Origin: Salmonirosea aquatica
GTDB lineage: Bacteria > Bacteroidota > Bacteroidia > Cytophagales > Spirosomataceae
DNA length: 64,000 bases
Assembly: GCF_009296315.1 (NCBI RefSeq)
Contig: NZ_WHLY01000002.1
Span: forward strand, 248,001-312,000
Direction: 5' to 3'
Made by a program: the position numbers and the translations under genes. Numbering within the stretch: the first letter of the stretch is position 1; every line of letters starts with the position of its first letter. The notes beneath the pieces are model-generated. The model saw only the letters and a program-made list of their open reading frames with translations. It was not told where the DNA came from and ran no database searches. Below, piece after piece: positions 34,016 to 43,536 of this stretch.

Positions 34016-35140
34016 CTATAATGCCTTTCCCTGCTCCAATTGCTTAATAGCCTCGTCAAGCGATTGCCGGTTTACATCGTCCGGCGCTTGCTGGCGGGCG
34101 GCTTTGGCATATTCCAATGCCTTTTTCAGATCTCCATTGGCCGAATACCCCCGCATCATACCGACATTAGTTGGCCAGGTACCTTTATGTTTTTTGTAGT
34201 TCTGCTCAAAAACAGCCAAAGCCTCTTTTGACTTTTTCTCGCTTAACAATTGCCTACCGTGCTGATGCAATTCAATGGCCGATCCATTTTCCAAGGCTTC
34301 ATTCATCAGGCTGGCCGCTTCAGTATCTTTACCCATTTTTGCCTGAAGCCGGGCCCTGGTAGAGAGGACGTTGAACGTTCGGATGCCTCCCAGACTGGCG
34401 TCAGAAGCCGAAGTTATCCAGCTTAGTGCCTCGGGCAGGTTGGTGTCGTTCTGTAGACACCACCTGGCGGCAGCTATCAGACTGGGTGGATCAAACCCCA
34501 AAGCACCGCTCATTTGGGACTTAATACTGGCCAGGACCGTTTCTTTCAGGTCGACTTCAATCGTCATCGGGATTTTCCAGAATTCCCACAACAACGCCAA
34601 TTCTACTGATTGCTCGGTCTGATGGCCGAATTCATACACCAGACGCTCCTGCAAGGTGGGCAGGTCCTTTTGCTGCCGGGTCGTGACTTTCAGAACATCC
34701 TGGGCTTTATCGTAAAAATAGCTTCCCCACCCCTCTGTGTTTTTATTAAAAATCAACGTGCACGAATCGGGATACAAAGCGATAAAAAATCCGTATTTCC
34801 CGGCTGACAGGGGCTTTCCATTGATCCGCACATCAGTCGAGAAGGAAATGGTGGTAGCTTCATCGGCACCCGCGCGCCAGGGCGACTCGACGTTGGAACC
34901 ATAACCAAGCACCGTAAAACCGTAGGGTGCAATGCCGGTACCCCAGATTTTGCCTTCCCGGCCCTTCACACCGGGAGCGTTCCATTTGACCTCGATCACG
35001 GTAGCGCCTAAACGCCGGCCTGTAGAATTTGAGAAATTTTGATCGCTAGGTATTCGAAGGGCCTGTCCCTGGGTATCATACGCCCGGAGTGCGCAAATAA
35101 GGAACATACTAAACAGACTAAGTGAGTAGTGTTTTTTCAT
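34016..35140 (-). CDS. DUF2911 protein with C-terminal TPR-like helices
   Basis: 374 residues from the ATG at 35140; the upstream extension of the open frame lacks signal-peptide character, while MKKHYSLSLFSMFLICAL starts one. Residues about 25-190 form the DUF2911 beta-domain (VIEVKWNAPGVKGREGKIWG, FSTDVRINGKPLSAGKYGFFIAL). The C-terminal 150 residues look like TPR repeats (LLSEKKSKEALAVFEQNYKKHKGTWP, NGDLKKALEYAKAARQQAPDD). Exported; function unknown. It is a single gene upstream of the efflux operon on the same strand, 160 bp apart. Confidence 0.8.
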   Translation of the reverse strand: MKKHYSLSLFSMFLICALRAYDTQGQALRIPSDQNFSNSTGRRLGATVIEVKWNAPGVKGREGKIWGTGIAPYGFTVLGYGSNVESPWRAGADEATTISFSTDVRINGKPLSAGKYGFFIALYPDSCTLIFNKNTEGWGSYFYDKAQDVLKVTTRQQKDLPTLQERLVYEFGHQTEQSVELALLWEFWKIPMTIEVDLKETVLASIKSQMSGALGFDPPSLIAAARWCLQNDTNLPEALSWITSASDASLGGIRTFNVLSTRARLQAKMGKDTEAASLMNEALENGSAIELHQHGRQLLSEKKSKEALAVFEQNYKKHKGTWPTNVGMMRGYSANGDLKKALEYAKAARQQAPDDVNRQSLDEAIKQLEQGKAL

Positions 35141-35322
35141 AGCTGAAAAAATTTTAATAAGTAGTAAGCATGCTTGTGGAAAGATACAAAAACGACGACG
35201 ATTTCTATTCACAAGAGTCATGTAGAATCAAACTTTACAGGAAGGAAGCAACCTGGCTAGTGGGTAAGTCACTGAACATACTTTCTTTTAGGGAGGTGTA
35301 GAACCTTATTTCAACGCCCGCT

Positions 35323-36081
35323 ATGAAAAAAAAACTACTGGCCCTTACCTTCCTGCTATTCAAAATCAGTTACCTGTCGGCGCAGGAAATCCTAATGGTA
35401 GCCGATGAGTTTCCGGCCATGGAAATTCTGGCCAAAGGCCTGCAAGAGCAGGAAGGGCTCTCATCAAAAATCATCGCGCAGACTGACCTTCCCCAATCTT
35501 TGTCGGGGTATCAGGCGGTGGTAGTGTACATTCACAAAGATCTAAATCCGGAGCCGGAGGAGGCCTTCATTCAATATGCCAACGCGGGCGGGAAGCTCAT
35601 CGTACTCCACCATTCCATTAGCTCGGGTAAGCGAAAAAACAAGGATTGGTTTTCGTTCCTGGGTCTGGAATTGCCCAAAGCGGAAGATACTGCTCCGGCG
35701 TACAAGTACATCGACGATATGAACATGGATATTGTGAACCTGGCGCCAACCCATTTTATTACGACAAACAAGGTATCTTACCCCGAGAAAATCAAATATC
35801 AGCCGGAAGGTACCTCAAAATCCAGCAAACTCCCCGGCTTCAATTTCCCCAAAACCGAAGTTTATCTCAATCATAAATTATTGACTCCCCGCACGATTCT
35901 GCTCGGTTTCAAATTTACCGATCCCGAAGGACGGGAATGGATGCAGGATCGGTCGGCCTGGTGCATGAAGGTAGGGAAAGGCTGGGTATTTTACAGTCAG
36001 GCTGGACATTACGCCCAGGATTTTGCCGATCCTACCTACGTCCGGATACTGGCCAATGCTGTGATTTACAAGCCCAATTAG
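35323..36081 (+). CDS. ThuA-domain protein
   Basis: 252 residues with a signal peptide (SYLSAQ at about residue 21). The ThuA fold, related to glutamine amidotransferase-like domains, is seen in SGYQAVVVYIHKDLNPEPEEAFIQYANAGGKLIVLHHS and the C-terminal GKGWVFYSQAGHYAQDFADPTYVRILANAVIY. Family members are linked to sugar utilisation in Bacteroidota but usually lack a proven reaction. The single gene converges on a thioredoxin-like lipoprotein gene 5 bp away. Confidence 0.82.
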   Translation: MKKKLLALTFLLFKISYLSAQEILMVADEFPAMEILAKGLQEQEGLSSKIIAQTDLPQSLSGYQAVVVYIHKDLNPEPEEAFIQYANAGGKLIVLHHSISSGKRKNKDWFSFLGLELPKAEDTAPAYKYIDDMNMDIVNLAPTHFITTNKVSYPEKIKYQPEGTSKSSKLPGFNFPKTEVYLNHKLLTPRTILLGFKFTDPEGREWMQDRSAWCMKVGKGWVFYSQAGHYAQDFADPTYVRILANAVIYKPN

Positions 36082-36086
36082 CTTTT

Positions 36087-36932
36087 TCAAAGACGGGTTT
36101 GCTCCGTTTCCTTTTTCAGAGCCGGAATTAGGTCATTGACATCATTGACTACCTTCACAATCTTTCCCTCTCGATTAACGATCAGATGGCTAGGGTACAT
36201 CATGATACCCAATTTATTTTGCATAAATTCTTCTTGGTTCGGCACAACCGCGTAATTAAACGGCTTTTTTTGAAGGAAGTGTTCTAGCTGAGGCTTGCTA
36301 TCCATTGCCAAACTAACGAACTGCACCCCGGCATTTTGCTGGTATTCAGAAACAAGTTTGTTTAATTCCGGAAATTCCTTTACGCATGCTACACACCCAA
36401 TAAACCAGCATTTTAACACCAAAACCTTATCCTTACTTGTTGTACGATCATATAGATTTCCTTTCAAATCCGTAAAGCTGAAATTTGGCATTTCTTTACC
36501 TTCCATATTCAGGTTTTTTAGTTCGTTGGAAGCCAAATTTTTGATTGTTGCACTTATACTGGGTTCCCTTTTATTTAGTTTTTGCAAAGTGTACACTGGA
36601 ACATCATTTCTTTCACTGGTTTTGAGCGCGATAAAATCTCCACTGGTCAGTTTTGTCAGAAAATCTGCCTTTGCCAACAGGCTTGAATCCGTATCGAGTC
36701 CGGTAAAGTCTCGGGCCAAATGAATGGTGCGATAATGATAGCTGTACCAAGTCTTGTAGTCTTTTGACAGAGCAACCGCATCGACCACAAAGCTTTTAAT
36801 CTTTGGCTTGGATCCAGCTTGGCTCGATACTTCAGTACCTTTTTCCCCCTCCCCGCTTTCCCCGGCACTTTGGCATGAAATCAACGAAGGTACCAAGCAA
36901 AATATAAGCAAAAGTCTCAGTTTAGATTGCAT
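36087..36932 (-). CDS. thioredoxin-like (TlpA/redoxin) lipoprotein
   Basis: 281 residues. Lipobox LVPSLISC puts a Cys at about residue 20. The C-terminal 140 residues are a thioredoxin fold of the TlpA type (NFSFTDLKGNLYDRTTSKDKVLVLKCWFIGCVAC), with the active-site pair in CVAC, a cis-Pro region MYPSHLIVNREGKIVKV, and an unassigned N-terminal domain (about 45-135). Likely a periplasm-facing thiol reductase attached to a membrane. Codon use looks more AT-rich than neighbouring genes. The redox partner is unknown. Confidence 0.83.
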   Translation of the reverse strand: MQSKLRLLLIFCLVPSLISCQSAGESGEGEKGTEVSSQAGSKPKIKSFVVDAVALSKDYKTWYSYHYRTIHLARDFTGLDTDSSLLAKADFLTKLTSGDFIALKTSERNDVPVYTLQKLNKREPSISATIKNLASNELKNLNMEGKEMPNFSFTDLKGNLYDRTTSKDKVLVLKCWFIGCVACVKEFPELNKLVSEYQQNAGVQFVSLAMDSKPQLEHFLQKKPFNYAVVPNQEEFMQNKLGIMMYPSHLIVNREGKIVKVVNDVNDLIPALKKETEQTRL

Positions 36933-36981
36933 AGATTAGAATATTAATAAAAGCAGATTGACCAATAGACATATCTTGCCA

Positions 36982-37845
36982 TTACAAGTTCTTCAAATAC
37001 GTAACGCTATCCTTCAGGGTACCCGGGTTCGATTCCATTTCCACATAGACCACTTTCAATCCTCCTTTTTTGGAGGCCTCAAAGAAATCTTTCCAGTCTA
37101 CAATACCCTGCCCCAGAACCACCTCTTTTTTATAATCATTGGGATCATAATCCTGCAAGTGCGCCGAGATGAATCGTCCAGGGTACCTCCGGAAATAGTC
37201 GGCCGCTTTGTAGCCCAGGGTAGCCACCGCCACCTGAAACTGCATCTTGACGAAATCGGGATTTAACTCCTCCATCAGTACATCGTACATCACTTTTCCA
37301 TCGAAATTCTTTTCAAATTCTACGTTATGGTTGTGATAACCCGTCGTGAAACCAGCTTTGGCGATTTTCTCACCGATTCGGTTCATCTCAGCACATTTGG
37401 CCTTCACCTCGTCCAGAGTAGTTGAAGCCAGTCCGCCGGAACACACGAAATATTTCAGACCCATCTGCCGGGCGAAATCGAGGCGATCGTCCAGATTATC
37501 CCGCATTTCGGGCAAAGTGAAGTGGCAACTTTCACACGCAAGTCCCGCATCGGTGATGATTTGTTTCAATTCCCTACCCGAGTACTTTACCAAAGGCGCA
37601 AAGGCGAACTTCTGGTACCCCGAGGGGGAACACATTTCTACGTGCTGGTATCCGTACGCTTTCATTTGCTTCAGGGTACCCTCGATGTCTTCACTTATTT
37701 CTTTGCGCAGGACATACGACTGGAAGCCGATCGGTTGTTTGACTGCTTTTAAAGGCAACGCGGCCCAAGATTCGCCTGTGGAAAAAGTGAGGGTACCGGC
37801 CGCTAGACCCAAAGCGCTGGTTTCAAGGAATGTTCTTCGGTTCAT
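36982..37845 (-). CDS. Tat-exported sugar phosphate isomerase/epimerase-like protein
   Basis: 287 residues. The N-terminus MNRRTFLETSALGLAAG is a Tat signal. The mature part is the xylose-isomerase-like TIM barrel: IGFQSYVLRKE, YQHVEMCSPSGY, KYFVCSGGLAS, TGYHNHNVEFEK (metal His region) and YVEMESNPGT (metal Glu region). Such proteins of Bacteroidota are periplasmic and often act on sugars or inositols, but the reaction is not predictable. Single gene. Confidence 0.85.
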   Translation of the reverse strand: MNRRTFLETSALGLAAGTLTFSTGESWAALPLKAVKQPIGFQSYVLRKEISEDIEGTLKQMKAYGYQHVEMCSPSGYQKFAFAPLVKYSGRELKQIITDAGLACESCHFTLPEMRDNLDDRLDFARQMGLKYFVCSGGLASTTLDEVKAKCAEMNRIGEKIAKAGFTTGYHNHNVEFEKNFDGKVMYDVLMEELNPDFVKMQFQVAVATLGYKAADYFRRYPGRFISAHLQDYDPNDYKKEVVLGQGIVDWKDFFEASKKGGLKVVYVEMESNPGTLKDSVTYLKNL

Positions 37846-37999
37846 GGGAATTAAGGGGGTAGGTTATCGATTCAATAAGCAAGCGGATTGTGATCCGGAA
37901 AGGAAGATACTCATTTCCGGCGATTAATATAATAGTGGGGTAATCGTTGATTTCAATAAAAATCGTACTTTCCCTTTTTATACTGAAAAACTTTACCCG

Positions 38000-38956
38000 A
38001 TGCCCCTAGAAGTTAAAACTCCTTCTAACGATCTCCAGACCATCCTCGGTTCGGGTGGCTCCATTGGCGTTGAACTCGCCAAAGCCCTGCCTGAATATAC
38101 GACCCGCATCCGGCTGGTGAGTCGTTCCCCGAAAAAGATCCATGATTCGGACGAGCTGATGGCTGCCGATCTTTCGAAAGCCAGCGAAATCGACCGGGCG
38201 GTCGCAGGCTCAGCCATTGTATACGTAACGGTAGGCTTTGAATACAGCATCAATGTATGGCAGAAAGTATGGCCGCCTTTTATGCGGAATGTCATCGACG
38301 CCTGCAAGAAACATAAGGCCAAGCTAGTGTTCTTCGACAATGTTTACATGTACGATCCGGACCATCTGAATCCGATGACCGAAGAAACGCCCATGCGGCC
38401 TACCAGTAAAAAAGGAGCGGTACGAAAAGAATTGGTTGAAATGATCATGGCAGAAGTAAAAAGCGGGAAGCTCACCGCACTGATCGCCCGCTCGGCGGAC
38501 TTCATTGGCCCCAAAAACAGCGTACTGATCGAAACCGTTTATAAGAACTTCCGGCAAGGCAAGAAGGCCAACTGGTTCGCCGATGTGAGCAAATTGCATA
38601 ATTTTACCTTTACGCCTGACGCAGGTCAGGCTACCGCTCTGCTTGGCAACACACCGGATGCCTATAATCAGGTATGGCACCTACCGACCGACCGGTCTCA
38701 GCTGACGGGAAAGCAGTGGATTGAACTGTTTGCCCGGCAGATGAACGTCGAACCCAAGTACCAGGTACTGCCCGTTTGGCTGATGGGTGTACTGGGTATT
38801 TTCGTACCAATAATGAGGGAGTTTAAGGAAATGGCTTATCAGTATAGCCGGGATTATGTATTTGACAGTCATAAGTTCGAAGCGCGTTTTCCTGATTTCA
38901 AAGTGACAAGTTCGTTGCACGCCGTGCGGGTCATTGTGGATGGAATGGTACTTTGA
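38000..38956 (+). CDS. NAD-dependent epimerase/dehydratase-like SDR protein
   Basis: 318 residues, cytoplasmic (no signal). The N-terminal nucleotide-binding loop is GSGGSIG, a variant of the Rossmann GxxGxxG, followed by ADLSKASEIDRAVAGSAIVYVTVGF. The usual catalytic Tyr-x3-Lys is not obvious; the segment VYMYDPDHLNPMTEETPMRPTSKKGAVRKE occupies that area and offers YMYD and a Lys cluster. The end shows an atypical-SDR C-terminal part. It could be a reductase or a non-catalytic atypical SDR. It is 25 bp upstream of the DUF1905 gene and may be co-transcribed. Confidence 0.78.
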   Translation: MPLEVKTPSNDLQTILGSGGSIGVELAKALPEYTTRIRLVSRSPKKIHDSDELMAADLSKASEIDRAVAGSAIVYVTVGFEYSINVWQKVWPPFMRNVIDACKKHKAKLVFFDNVYMYDPDHLNPMTEETPMRPTSKKGAVRKELVEMIMAEVKSGKLTALIARSADFIGPKNSVLIETVYKNFRQGKKANWFADVSKLHNFTFTPDAGQATALLGNTPDAYNQVWHLPTDRSQLTGKQWIELFARQMNVEPKYQVLPVWLMGVLGIFVPIMREFKEMAYQYSRDYVFDSHKFEARFPDFKVTSSLHAVRVIVDGMVL

Positions 38957-38981
38957 TTCTTGATTTGTAGACAAACCTAGC

Positions 38982-39485
38982 ATGGTACGCTTTACCGCCC
39001 AATTACAAAAATTCGGAGAGAAAGGCGAAAAGACAGGCTGGATTTATATCGAAATTCCAATCGACGTCACCGAACAACTCAATCCTGGTGTACGTACTTC
39101 ATTTCGGGTCAGGGGCAAAATCGACGATCATCCACTCAGGCAAACGGCCCTGATTCCCACCGGCGAAGGTACCTTCATTCTCCCCACAAACGCCGACATG
39201 CGTCGGGCCATTCGCAAGCAGGAAGGGGCAACGGCTACCCTGGAACTTGAACGGGATGATTCACCTCTTGAACTATCGGAGGATTTGATGGTCTGCCTGG
39301 CCGATGAGCCTGATGCGCTGGAGCATTTCAAAAAACTTCCGAAGAGCCACCAGAACTATTTCTCGAACTGGATTGAAAGTGCCAAAACTCACGACACCAA
39401 GGTAAAGCGCATCACTCAGGCTGTGTGGGGTTTGGCTCGGGGCATGGGCTACGGCGAAATGATCAGGTACTTTAAGAAGAAGTAG
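38982..39485 (+). CDS. DUF1905/YdeI (OmdA) family protein
   Basis: 167 residues, no signal. Residues 1-90 form the DUF1905 beta-barrel (FTAQLQKFGEKGEKTGWIYIEIP, FRVRGKIDDHPLRQTALIPTGEGTF); the C-terminal 70 residues are the YdeI/OmpD-associated helical region (FKKLPKSHQNYFSNWIESAKTHDTKVKRI). Function is not established. The stop codon is directly followed by an 82-bp tandem repeat. Confidence 0.82.
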   Translation: MVRFTAQLQKFGEKGEKTGWIYIEIPIDVTEQLNPGVRTSFRVRGKIDDHPLRQTALIPTGEGTFILPTNADMRRAIRKQEGATATLELERDDSPLELSEDLMVCLADEPDALEHFKKLPKSHQNYFSNWIESAKTHDTKVKRITQAVWGLARGMGYGEMIRYFKKK

Positions 39486-39567
39486 TGTTTTGTGTTTTGT
39501 GTTTTGTGTTTTGTGTTTTGTGTTTTGTGTTTTGTGTTTTGTGTTTTGTGTTTTGTGTTTTGTGTTT
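39486..39567. repeat. heptanucleotide tandem repeat (TGTTTTG, about 11.7 copies)
   Basis: An uninterrupted array of a 7-bp unit covers 82 bp and begins at the base after the stop codon of the DUF1905 gene. It ends in an A run. The next 110 bp hold a degenerate direct repeat (39634-39655 and 39658-39679) and no gene. It is a candidate for length variation. Confidence 0.9.
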
Positions 39568-39680
39568 AAAAAATACGCACGGTAGTTTTATCTACTGACT
39601 TTCAAGTAATTATTCTCAAAGAATACTCCACAATTCAACAAAAAACAATTCAACAGTTTCACAAAAAACAATCCAACAAC

Positions 39681-40232
39681 TTACTGCCCCCCGACCCGAC
39701 GGCCTTTCTGGGTTTCGTTCTGCCGGTTGATCTGGTTGAGCAGGTCTTTGCTTACGAACAACCGCGCGCCTACCCCCGTTTGAATATCGAAGGTACTGCC
39801 GTTGTACATGAATTTGGAGTCATCCATGGTTTCCAGATAGTACTGGTTTCCCTGCAATATGAAGTGCATGCCTTGCTTGTCTTTTTGAGTATCGTCAAAG
39901 GACACATTGAGCGAGCCTCCCGTGTTACTCATAACCACGCCGGGTGTAAAGGGGCGTACATTGATGGTCTGCACAGTCTTACCATTCTGGATACTAATCT
40001 GTCCCTCGGCATCCACACTGATATCGTTGGCGTTGACTCCCTGCCGTTTGATCATGATTGGCTTATCGTTGTAAAACTGCACCTTGGAAAGCGGAATACC
40101 GGCACTTTCAAGGGTACCCCGCAGATCCTCGGTAAAGACAGTGAAATTAGTAAACGGAACGGTGCTTGGGGCACAGGAGGCAAATAAAGCGGCCACCAGC
40201 AGGGCAGCGAAAAAAGATTTGTTCAACTTCAT
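39681..40232 (-). CDS. lipoprotein of unknown function
   Basis: 183 residues from the ATG at 40232. Lipobox LFASC (Cys at about 20) makes it a lipoprotein. The mature part is beta-rich: MIKRQGVNANDISVDAEGQISIQNGKTVQTINVRPFTPGVVMS, with a C-terminal GARLFVSKDLLNQINRQNETQKGRRVGG. I do not recognise the family. It stands alone between the tandem repeat and htpG, divergent from htpG. Confidence 0.7.
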   Translation of the reverse strand: MKLNKSFFAALLVAALFASCAPSTVPFTNFTVFTEDLRGTLESAGIPLSKVQFYNDKPIMIKRQGVNANDISVDAEGQISIQNGKTVQTINVRPFTPGVVMSNTGGSLNVSFDDTQKDKQGMHFILQGNQYYLETMDDSKFMYNGSTFDIQTGVGARLFVSKDLLNQINRQNETQKGRRVGGQ

Positions 40233-40418
40233 TGTCAAGGAGATGGTTTCGTGGCTGCAATATTAACTAAAATGCCTTTCAGATACCAACCGATGGCTCA
40301 AATGCGCGCATCATCTGTCAATCTGTCAGCGGGGGACTAATTTTTGGTATTGGAACGCAAATTTGAGGGGGCTATTGTTAGGTAAAAATCATTTTGTAAA
40401 AATAAACGCTTGAAGAAT

Positions 40419-42248
40419 ATGGAATCAGTGGCACAAGAAAAAGGTACCCTTAGCATTCACACGGAAAACATCTTTCCAATCATTAAGAAATTCCTCTATT
40501 CCGACCACGAAATATTTCTGCGGGAATTGGTTTCCAACGCCGTGGATGCCACCCAAAAACTGAAACAGCTGACCTCTTACGGCGAATTCAACGGAGAGCT
40601 GGGCGAATTGAAAGTATCTGTAAAACTGGACAAGGAAGCCAAGACGATCACCGTCAGCGACCGCGGCATCGGCATGACCGCCGACGAAATCAAGAAATAC
40701 ATCAACCAGATCGCTTTCTCCGGTGCGGCTGAGTTTGTGGAACAATACAAAGACAAGGAAGGCGGCAAGGAAAACATCATCGGCCATTTTGGCTTAGGCT
40801 TCTACTCGGCCTACATGGTAGCTTCCAAAGTCGAGATCGTGACGCTTTCGTATAAAGAAGGTGCGGAAGCCGTACGCTGGGAATGCGATGGTTCTACAGA
40901 ATTTGAGATTGGTCCCGCCGAGCGCAGCGAGCGCGGGACGGATGTGATCCTGCACATTGCGCCCGATTCGGAGGAATTTTTGAGTGAATTCCGCCTGCGG
41001 GAAATTCTGGAAAAGTACGGCAAGTTCCTGCCCGTTGAAATCGAGTTTGAAGACAAGATCATCAACAATCCGAACCCGATCTGGACCAAGAATCCGGCGG
41101 ATTTGAAAGACGAGGACTACCTTGAATTTTATAAGGAACTGTATCCGTATAGCGAAGACCCGCTGTTCTGGATTCACCTCAATGTGGATTATCCGTTCAA
41201 TCTGACCGGGGTACTTTATTTCCCCAAATTGAAAAACGATTTCCAGGTTCAGAAAGAGAAAATCAAACTATACAGCCGTCAGGTGTTCATTACCGACGAG
41301 GTGAAGGACATCGTACCTGACTTCCTGCAACTGCTGCACGGCGTCATCGACTCACCCGACATTCCACTGAACGTGTCGCGGAGCTACCTACAGGCTGACA
41401 GCAACGTGAAGAAGATCAATGGCTACATCACCCGGAAGGTAGCCGACAAACTGTCCGAAATTTTCAAAAATGATCGGGAGGGATTTGAAAAGAAATTCGA
41501 CGACATCGGGCTGTTCGTGAAGTACGGTATCATCAGCGACGATAAATTTTACGAAAAAGCCAAGGATTTCTGTCTGGTTAAAAATATCGACGGCAAGCAC
41601 TTTACCTTTGAAGAGTACCGCGAAGCCGTAAAAGACAATCAGACCGATAAAAACGGGAACCAGATTTGGCTATACACCAACGATCCCAAGAAGCAGGATG
41701 CTTTTGTCGAGTCAGCCAAAAAGCGCAGCTATGATGTTCTATTGCTGGATACCGTGATCGACCCGCACTTCATTGGGGTACTGGAACAGAAGCTTGAAAA
41801 AGTGAATGTAAAGCGCGTGGACGCCGATACGGTCGACAAGCTGATCGAGAAAGACATCACCCTGGAAAGCGTGCTTTCCGAAGAGCAGAAGGAAAAAGCC
41901 AAGGTACTCTTCGAGGGTATCATGGAATCCAAGGCCGCCAGCGTACAGGTGGAAGCCATGCCAACCGACGAGCTACCCGTAGTCATTACGTTCCCCGAAT
42001 TTATGAGGCGCATGACGGATATGCAGGCTATTTCTGGCCAGGCGTCGATGTTTGGCAACATGCCAATGATGTACACCGTATCGGTGAACGCCAATCACCC
42101 ACTGACCGAAAAAATCCTGGCTACTGAGGATGAAGCCCAGCAAAAAGAACTAGCCAAGCAGGCCTACGACCTGGCCCTGTTGTCGCAGGGTATGTTGAGT
42201 GGCAAGGCTTTGACTACCTTTATTCAGCGTACCGTGGAGGTACTTTGA
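40419..42248 (+). CDS. htpG: molecular chaperone HtpG (bacterial Hsp90)
   Basis: 609 residues from the ATG at 40419. The GHKL ATPase domain is clear: FLRELVSNAVDATQKL with the ATP-binding Glu/Asn, DRGIGM, and GHFGLGFYSAYMVA. The middle domain has the catalytic Arg region SRQVFITDEVKDIVPDFLQLLHGVIDSPDIPLNVSRSYLQ, and the C-terminal dimerisation domain follows. It is cytosolic and folds client proteins in stress. A strong intrinsic terminator follows. Confidence 0.97.
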   Translation: MESVAQEKGTLSIHTENIFPIIKKFLYSDHEIFLRELVSNAVDATQKLKQLTSYGEFNGELGELKVSVKLDKEAKTITVSDRGIGMTADEIKKYINQIAFSGAAEFVEQYKDKEGGKENIIGHFGLGFYSAYMVASKVEIVTLSYKEGAEAVRWECDGSTEFEIGPAERSERGTDVILHIAPDSEEFLSEFRLREILEKYGKFLPVEIEFEDKIINNPNPIWTKNPADLKDEDYLEFYKELYPYSEDPLFWIHLNVDYPFNLTGVLYFPKLKNDFQVQKEKIKLYSRQVFITDEVKDIVPDFLQLLHGVIDSPDIPLNVSRSYLQADSNVKKINGYITRKVADKLSEIFKNDREGFEKKFDDIGLFVKYGIISDDKFYEKAKDFCLVKNIDGKHFTFEEYREAVKDNQTDKNGNQIWLYTNDPKKQDAFVESAKKRSYDVLLLDTVIDPHFIGVLEQKLEKVNVKRVDADTVDKLIEKDITLESVLSEEQKEKAKVLFEGIMESKAASVQVEAMPTDELPVVITFPEFMRRMTDMQAISGQASMFGNMPMMYTVSVNANHPLTEKILATEDEAQQKELAKQAYDLALLSQGMLSGKALTTFIQRTVEVL

Positions 42249-42278
42249 TTTGTGGGAGTTGAAAATGTATCTTTATTT

Positions 42279-42307
42279 GGCCCGGGCGGAAACGTCCGGG
42301 CCTTTTT
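42279..42307 (+). terminator. intrinsic terminator of htpG
   Basis: A 10-bp GC-rich stem (42279-42288 with 42293-42302, one G-U pair), a GAAA tetraloop and a run of five T. Confidence 0.85.
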
Positions 42308-42369
42308 CATTTAAGCTTTTTTAAGACGCAAATTTGGAAAAAATAAATTTCATTTGTAAGAAAAAACTT

Positions 42370-43416
42370 ATGAAACATATTCTTTTGCCTTACTGCTTTT
42401 TGCTAAGCTTAATCTCATTTGGTCAAACCCAAAGTGAAATGAATGAAATAGAGAAAGGAAAGTTCTACCGGGGGTTTGAACTCGTGGAAAATAGAGATAC
42501 AATCAGATTTTTCGTAATCTCAAAACCGGGCGAAGAACTGATAAAAAAACCGATAATTTTATATAGACAGGGTTCGCTTCCTATTCCTATTTTTACTCGT
42601 TATCCAGAGGGTGTATCCATTAATTCCCTTCCTCAACAATTTCCTGACTACCTCAAAGAGTACCATATGGTATCGATATCTAAGCCAGGAGTACCCTTGA
42701 TATTTAATTCTTCGGAGGTAAATCAATATTTTGAGAAAGTCAGGAATGGACGCTTAACGTCAGATAAATATTTGAATAATAATAATCTGAACCAATATGT
42801 GGCTTCCTCGGACAAAGTGCTTGGCTTCCTAATTCATCAACCTTGGGTGGATACAAAAAAAGTGGTGTTAGTAGGCGGATCAGAAGGCTATAATGTCGCG
42901 GCCAAACTAGCCACAATTAATAAATCAGTCACGCATTTAGTTGCTTATTCCAGTCATCCCAACGGCAGATTCGACTACCTAATCAAGGAACAAAGGCATC
43001 AGTATTTGACGGGGAAAGCTACTGCGCAGGAAACGCAGCAACGGATTGATTCACTTTATGTGCTCTGGAAAGATATTTGTGCCCATCCAAAATCTATAGA
43101 CAAAAAATATTACGATACCTATTATGCTTGGTCGTCTTTTTCAGAACCTGCCATTGAGAGTTTGTTGCAGTTGGATATTCCCATTTATATCTCTTACGGT
43201 ACGCTAGACGGAGATTGGGATATTGTGGAAGAAAACGACCTGCTCCCGATTCGGTTTGCGAGGGCTGGAAAAACCAATCTTACTCTGAAACCTTGCCTGG
43301 ATTGTGACCATTCTCTTCAAGAAATTAAGAAAGATTCTCAGGGAAATGTCATTGAAATAATAAACCGAAGTGAGGAATTTGTCAAGAATTATATGAATTG
43401 GCTTGACCAGAACTAG
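42370..43416 (+). CDS. putative alpha/beta-hydrolase, AT-rich gene
   Basis: 348 residues from the ATG at 42370; 12 codons upstream there is another start but it precedes no signal peptide. Signal peptide to about residue 19 (SLISFGQ). The fold is suggested by VVLVGGSEGYNVAAKLA (nucleophile elbow GGSEG), YGTLDGDWDIV (acid) and CDHSL (His). The gene is visibly more AT-rich than its neighbours (about 40 % GC by eye), lacks the GGTACC motif common elsewhere, and uses A/T-ending codons, hinting at recent acquisition. Exported; substrate unknown. Confidence 0.72.
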   Translation: MKHILLPYCFLLSLISFGQTQSEMNEIEKGKFYRGFELVENRDTIRFFVISKPGEELIKKPIILYRQGSLPIPIFTRYPEGVSINSLPQQFPDYLKEYHMVSISKPGVPLIFNSSEVNQYFEKVRNGRLTSDKYLNNNNLNQYVASSDKVLGFLIHQPWVDTKKVVLVGGSEGYNVAAKLATINKSVTHLVAYSSHPNGRFDYLIKEQRHQYLTGKATAQETQQRIDSLYVLWKDICAHPKSIDKKYYDTYYAWSSFSEPAIESLLQLDIPIYISYGTLDGDWDIVEENDLLPIRFARAGKTNLTLKPCLDCDHSLQEIKKDSQGNVIEIINRSEEFVKNYMNWLDQN

Positions 43417-43536
43417 CAAATATTTTCAGAAAAAATATCAACAAAAGCGGAGCGCAAGATTGTTGTACCCCGCTTCAATAGAATAGATGAGTCTTAGACC
43501 CTCAGTACAATTATTAATTTTTCACTATTCATACCA

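Noticed and set aside
39486-39567. CRISPR array
   Set aside because: The unit is 7 bp and uninterrupted; there are no spacers and no cas genes.
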